Positions 5,424-8,469 of a DNA stretch of 8,469 nt are shown one piece after another; positions within the stretch are counted from its first letter, which is position 1, and each line of letters opens with the position of its first letter. The position numbers were made by a program, and so were the translations under genes. The notes under the pieces are model-generated. The model was not told where the DNA came from, did no database searches, and saw only the letters and a list, made by a program, of their open reading frames with translations. This DNA comes from Firmicutes bacterium UBA1426 (GTDB lineage: Bacteria > Bacillota > Clostridia > Peptostreptococcales > Anaerovoracaceae), in the NCBI GenBank assembly GCA_002329675.1, contig DCUA01000088.1, forward strand, positions 14,311 through 22,779. The letters run 5' to 3'.

Positions 5424-7072
5424 TACGTGAAATTGATAAGACTCGACAACCTCTCTTCTTCTAATAACTTATGTTCGTCTTTTTTACTCCATGCATCAAT
5501 TCCCCCTTCCACACAGCGTGTCTCAAGCTTGCCGGCAGCATAAGCATTCCCCTTCAGGTGAGGGGCATCCAGTATTCCCAACCTTATGGCCTCTGCCAAA
5601 ACCACCGGATCCGTAAGCGGATCCATTTCCTCGTGTCTTTCCATCCTCTTTCCCAGATCCACTATGGCAGAAAGAAGCACAGATGCCTCATTCAGTAATT
5701 CGTCCTTTCGCTCTATTACTGCAGGGTCAGACAGAGAATCGGCGTTCCCTGTAAAGCAATTTTGTATAACTCCCTGCACGATTTCACAGCTTTCGATCAC
5801 ATCTGAAGCTTCCGCAGCATGATCTCCTTCACAGTATCCCACAACGTGAATGATGTGAGGCTTGATCTGAAGGGCATGAACGGTGGATGCGGCCAATTGC
5901 CCTTTTGCCACATTCTCTCTCGGAGACAGATGAAGCAGCCCTGCTCTCGCCTGTCTGTAAGAAGTGAAGTCACTATCGTGGAGGGATTCGATGAGCAGGA
6001 TCTTGGCCAGCATCTTCGCCAGATCCATCGCAGGCGTTATCATAGGCGGGGTGTTGAACATATATTGCGCTACATAGCGCCTTACCCCCATAGCCTTGGC
6101 ATTATAGGCTGCCAGATAGGCCATCACCACCGCAATTGCATCGTGGGCATCCCGGAGACTCCAGTGATGGGATTCATTAACCTCCAGGGGAATGTCGTTC
6201 AGGCCGTACCAGCGCATCGCCTCCTGATTTTCCCGGATAGCTGCTTCCGGTGGGCGTTTTGAACGCCCATCAAGGGCACTGTACCAGCAAAGAGGGACCG
6301 CTCCCCAGGCATTGTTGATCGTATCTCTGGACATTTCCGCCCATGATACCAGATCTCTCGTTCCGCTGTAGATACGCAGCATCGGGTAGTTGCCCGCCCG
6401 GCTCGCTTCCTTGAAACGAAGCAAGTCATCCCTATGGCGTATGGGAGCACCTCCGGCTCCGCTCTGCATGGGGTCCATCTCATCAGGTCTGAAGAAGGAT
6501 TCCTGAGCATTTTGATCCGGAGCGATAGAGATCACATCCAACACCCGGGCTTCAGCGATCTCCCGTATCCCCTGCCTGGTCCTTTCCAGATCCGGCAGAC
6601 CGAAATGATGACGCAATAGCGGTGCTGGTTTAACCGCATTGATCCTATCCACCAGATAGTCGCTGCTTTGCCTGGTCTCGCAGGTTCCTTCTCTGCAATC
6701 CAGATATTCCATGGTATCCGATGTGCTTTCCAACCCTGTGAAGCAGCGTTCGAATAAACCCGCCTCCTCCGCTACACGGCAGACCGGCGGAGTACCGCCG
6801 AAGGCAAACCGATAGGCTTTCAGCTCTTCCTCCCCCATCTTAGTTTTAAAATCCTGCAGGAGGTTTTCCGCCACCTCCGGGGTCAGCCGATAGCTTATTC
6901 CCACTATATCGGGATCAAAATCCCGGATCTCCTCAATAAAGGCATCTACAGGAACAGCGGCTCCCAGAAAACGAGTTTCATACCCCAGATCTTCCGCCAG
7001 TTTAAGAAACCTCACTACTCCTGCTACATGAACGCAATTGCCTATGGCACCTGCAATTATTCTTCCTTTCAT
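5423..7072 (-). CDS. Fused B12-binding and GlmE-like (glutamate mutase-type) protein
   Basis: A 549-residue protein with a cobalamin-binding Rossmann-like domain at about 1-125 and a barrel-like domain from about 150. The N-terminus (IIAGAIGNCVHVAG) aligns with the small subunit of glutamate mutase (VLGVIGSDCHAVG), placing H15 as the lower axial cobalt ligand and G18 in its motif; the Asp of DxHxxG is replaced by C13. The C-terminal end carries a pattern recalling glutamate mutase subunit E: an LGK helix, then GILDAP and N-x-YAAGK (residues 499-515). The middle has VNESHHWSLRDAHD (298-311), conserved-looking and His-rich. I infer a single-chain fusion of S- and E-like parts that performs an adenosylcobalamin-dependent rearrangement of an amino or carboxylic acid; similarity to true GlmE is remote, so the substrate is unknown and a non-mutase role is possible. 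The start follows AAGGAG in a 19-base gap after the opine dehydrogenase, so they share a transcript. Confidence 0.7.
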   Translation of the reverse strand: MKGRIIAGAIGNCVHVAGVVRFLKLAEDLGYETRFLGAAVPVDAFIEEIRDFDPDIVGISYRLTPEVAENLLQDFKTKMGEEELKAYRFAFGGTPPVCRVAEEAGLFERCFTGLESTSDTMEYLDCREGTCETRQSSDYLVDRINAVKPAPLLRHHFGLPDLERTRQGIREIAEARVLDVISIAPDQNAQESFFRPDEMDPMQSGAGGAPIRHRDDLLRFKEASRAGNYPMLRIYSGTRDLVSWAEMSRDTINNAWGAVPLCWYSALDGRSKRPPEAAIRENQEAMRWYGLNDIPLEVNESHHWSLRDAHDAIAVVMAYLAAYNAKAMGVRRYVAQYMFNTPPMITPAMDLAKMLAKILLIESLHDSDFTSYRQARAGLLHLSPRENVAKGQLAASTVHALQIKPHIIHVVGYCEGDHAAEASDVIESCEIVQGVIQNCFTGNADSLSDPAVIERKDELLNEASVLLSAIVDLGKRMERHEEMDPLTDPVVLAEAIRLGILDAPHLKGNAYAAGKLETRCVEGGIDAWSKKDEHKLLEEERLSSLINFT

Positions 7073-7091
7073 GGCTATCTCCTTCCTTTCT

Positions 7092-8207
7092 CTATCCTTC
7101 TGTGATAAAGCTGCGAAGTTGTTTCAGCGTCATACCCGTCAGCCCCATTTGTTCCACAGTGCGTCCGCACGCCCAATAATCCGTTTCGTGGAGTATGGAT
7201 GCCAGGAGGATAATGGAATCGATGGTTGGCGTGGGCACATTACAGAACCTCCCCAGTGATGCAATGGGGACCAGGCTCATAGGAACGTCCTCTGTGATGT
7301 ACCTATGTAGAATCGTCTTTGGTGCCATAATGCCGTCATAACCTCTGTTGTTTCGCATAGCTTCAATGAGGGTGCGACCGGCAGCGTCGTAGGCGATATA
7401 CAGCCATTCTCGTGCTGTCATAGCGCGAAATCCCAGAGCCTCAGCAACACAGACGCGCTCTCTGTCCATCTTTTCAAGTATCAATGAAACCGATGCAGTT
7501 ATACCTTCTGTATAGTATTCGAAATCTCCGTTGGTGCTCTCGATCCTGCCTGCGTTCAGCACGGTGACTGCCGGATGAAAAATCGAGCCGATGTTATCCA
7601 GGCTGGTCTTCATGACATTATCCCCGGGTATGAACTGAGGCAATGCTGTGCGAAGCACTTTCACTACTTCAGGAGTCCTGTGAGCGGGAATTGCCGCCAC
7701 GGGAACGCTGTTCTTAATGCGGAAGATCTGCGTTTGCGCAGGGTTCATGGAGCGGCTGGCGTAGAGGAGGGTCTGGGCCTCACATACCACAACGTCAGCC
7801 TTACATTGCTTCTTCCTCAAAATATTCAATACTTCAAGGGCTCCCCCTGTTCTCCCCGGATTCAGTACAATAATCTGATCGTCAACAAGGTGAGGAACCA
7901 ACTGCTCTGCAATATATCCGTGCCCAGTGGCAGGGAGCACTACCATTATAATATCTCTTCCGTAAATCGCCTCACCGATATCGGAAGTGACGATTTTAAG
8001 CTCGGCAAATCCCCGGGGGATGTTATCATTGTCTGATAAGATTTCAATACCTCCCCCTTCTTTGATGGATTGAATTCTGTTCACCCCTCGATTGTAGAGG
8101 CTTACATCGATACCCGACAGGGAAAGATGGCCTGCCATGGCTGTCCCTCCGTGCCCGGCTCCCAGAACAGCAAATTTATATTCGCTCTTTTCTTTTAATG
8201 TTTCCAT
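7092..8207 (-). CDS. Opine (octopine/nopaline-type) dehydrogenase family protein
   Basis: A 371-residue NAD(P)-dependent enzyme of the octopine/nopaline dehydrogenase family, which reductively joins an alpha-keto acid to the amine of an amino acid, or does the reverse. The nucleotide-binding loop VLGAGHGG is at 14-21, followed by a Rossmann fold. The C-terminal catalytic domain has NIGSIFHPAVTVLNAG (205-220) with H211 as the likely catalytic histidine, and HRYITEDVP (301-309) with D307 as its likely acidic partner. Length is normal for the family (about 360). The start at 8207 has GGAGGG six bases upstream. It is first in the minus-strand run and closest to the promoter at 8397-8425. A ketopantoate-reductase or glycerol-3-phosphate-dehydrogenase relative is the alternative, but the HPA..NAG and EDVP patterns favour the opine family. 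The amino acid and keto acid substrates cannot be told from the sequence. Confidence 0.85.
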   Translation of the reverse strand: METLKEKSEYKFAVLGAGHGGTAMAGHLSLSGIDVSLYNRGVNRIQSIKEGGGIEILSDNDNIPRGFAELKIVTSDIGEAIYGRDIIMVVLPATGHGYIAEQLVPHLVDDQIIVLNPGRTGGALEVLNILRKKQCKADVVVCEAQTLLYASRSMNPAQTQIFRIKNSVPVAAIPAHRTPEVVKVLRTALPQFIPGDNVMKTSLDNIGSIFHPAVTVLNAGRIESTNGDFEYYTEGITASVSLILEKMDRERVCVAEALGFRAMTAREWLYIAYDAAGRTLIEAMRNNRGYDGIMAPKTILHRYITEDVPMSLVPIASLGRFCNVPTPTIDSIILLASILHETDYWACGRTVEQMGLTGMTLKQLRSFITEG

Positions 8208-8277
8208 CTGTGCCCTCCGGTTTATTTATCAATCTCCCTTTTTACTCCACCAATTACATTTAATGGGCCATCTCGCG

Positions 8278-8302
8278 GCCTCAAATTGGCTTTGATTGAG
8301 GC
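8278..8302 (-). promoter_or_regulatory. Inverted repeat in the operon leader (possible operator or RNA hairpin)
   Basis: Arms GCCTCAA (8278-8284) and TTGAGGC (8296-8302) are perfectly complementary across 11 bases. It lies in the predicted leader of the opine dehydrogenase transcript, directly next to a second, weaker promoter-like pair (TTGCAG/TATAGC on the minus strand, 8301-8329, 17-base spacer). It could be a repressor site or a leader hairpin; I see no match to a known riboswitch, including no cobalamin B12 box. Confidence 0.4.
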
Positions 8303-8396
8303 TATACTATTGCAAATTCAAAGCTGCAACTGATTCTAAAACAATTGTGATAACATACAACGGCGAGTAATAGAGTGAATCTATAACGATTGAGAA

Positions 8397-8425
8397 ATTA
8401 TAACACAAGATGTTAGAAAATTCAA
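8397..8425 (-). promoter_or_regulatory. Sigma-A-type promoter for the minus-strand operon
   Basis: On the minus strand, TTGAAT (8425-8420, four of six), a 17-base spacer, then a perfect TATAAT (8402-8397). Transcription would start near 8390 and run toward the opine dehydrogenase start at 8207, leaving a leader of about 180 bases. Bases 8426-8469 hold no coding sequence that I can support; a GGTGG/CCACC pair there is cut by the window edge. Confidence 0.7.
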
Positions 8426-8469
8426 TAATAACCCTTGAGGTGGTGGGGAGACGTTTCGTTTGCCACCCT

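Noticed and set aside
8208..8390. Cobalamin riboswitch upstream of the B12-linked operon
   Set aside because: No B12 box or matching conserved core is visible in the leader on the minus strand.
8431..8469. GGTGG/CCACC stem at the window edge as a terminator or RNA element
   Set aside because: Only a five-base pairing with a long loop, cut by the window end; too little to call.

Overview
The window looks like chromosomal DNA from a strictly anaerobic, selenocysteine-using bacterium, most likely a Clostridia-type Firmicute. The signs are an [FeFe] hydrogenase with a small [2Fe-2S] partner, a selD gene that itself carries an in-frame UGA (Sec) codon, a fused B12 protein resembling glutamate mutase, strong AAGGAGG-type ribosome binding sites and sigma-A-like promoters. 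Taxonomy is inferred from gene content only.

Layout. (1) Bases 1-1126, plus strand: the 3' part of an [FeFe] hydrogenase, cut by the window edge, followed one base after its stop by a 78-aa thioredoxin-like [2Fe-2S] protein. (2) Bases 1124-1230: a cluster of three GC-rich hairpins with ACAGA loops. (3) Bases 1303-2343, plus strand: selenophosphate synthetase SelD, with its own promoter, Sec at codon 17, a candidate bacterial SECIS hairpin and a terminator-like hairpin after the stop. (4) Bases 2482-3633, minus strand and convergent with selD: a cysteine desulfurase-like class V aminotransferase. (5) Bases 3716-3838: a second copy of the hairpin cluster in the opposite orientation, so the selD/desulfurase pair is bracketed by inverted repeats. 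(6) Bases 3834-8207, minus strand: a three-gene run in the order opine-type dehydrogenase, fused B12-binding/GlmE-like protein, and an asparagine-synthetase-like protein without the glutaminase nucleophile. A good promoter lies at 8397-8425, followed by a leader of about 180 bases.

How the genes may work together. The first block is hydrogen/electron metabolism. SelD makes selenophosphate, and the convergent desulfurase-like enzyme could supply sulfur or mobilise selenium for a selenium-dependent process. The minus-strand trio combines three chemistries on amino acids: a B12-dependent carbon-skeleton rearrangement (inferred), ATP-dependent amide formation by an AsnB relative that cannot use glutamine, and NAD(P)H-dependent C-N bond formation by an opine dehydrogenase. 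I do not recognise a described pathway with this combination. It is the best candidate here for an undescribed biosynthetic or catabolic system, and its substrate cannot be read from the sequence.

The gaps between genes are all shorter than 300 bases and hold the promoters, hairpin repeats and terminator listed below.
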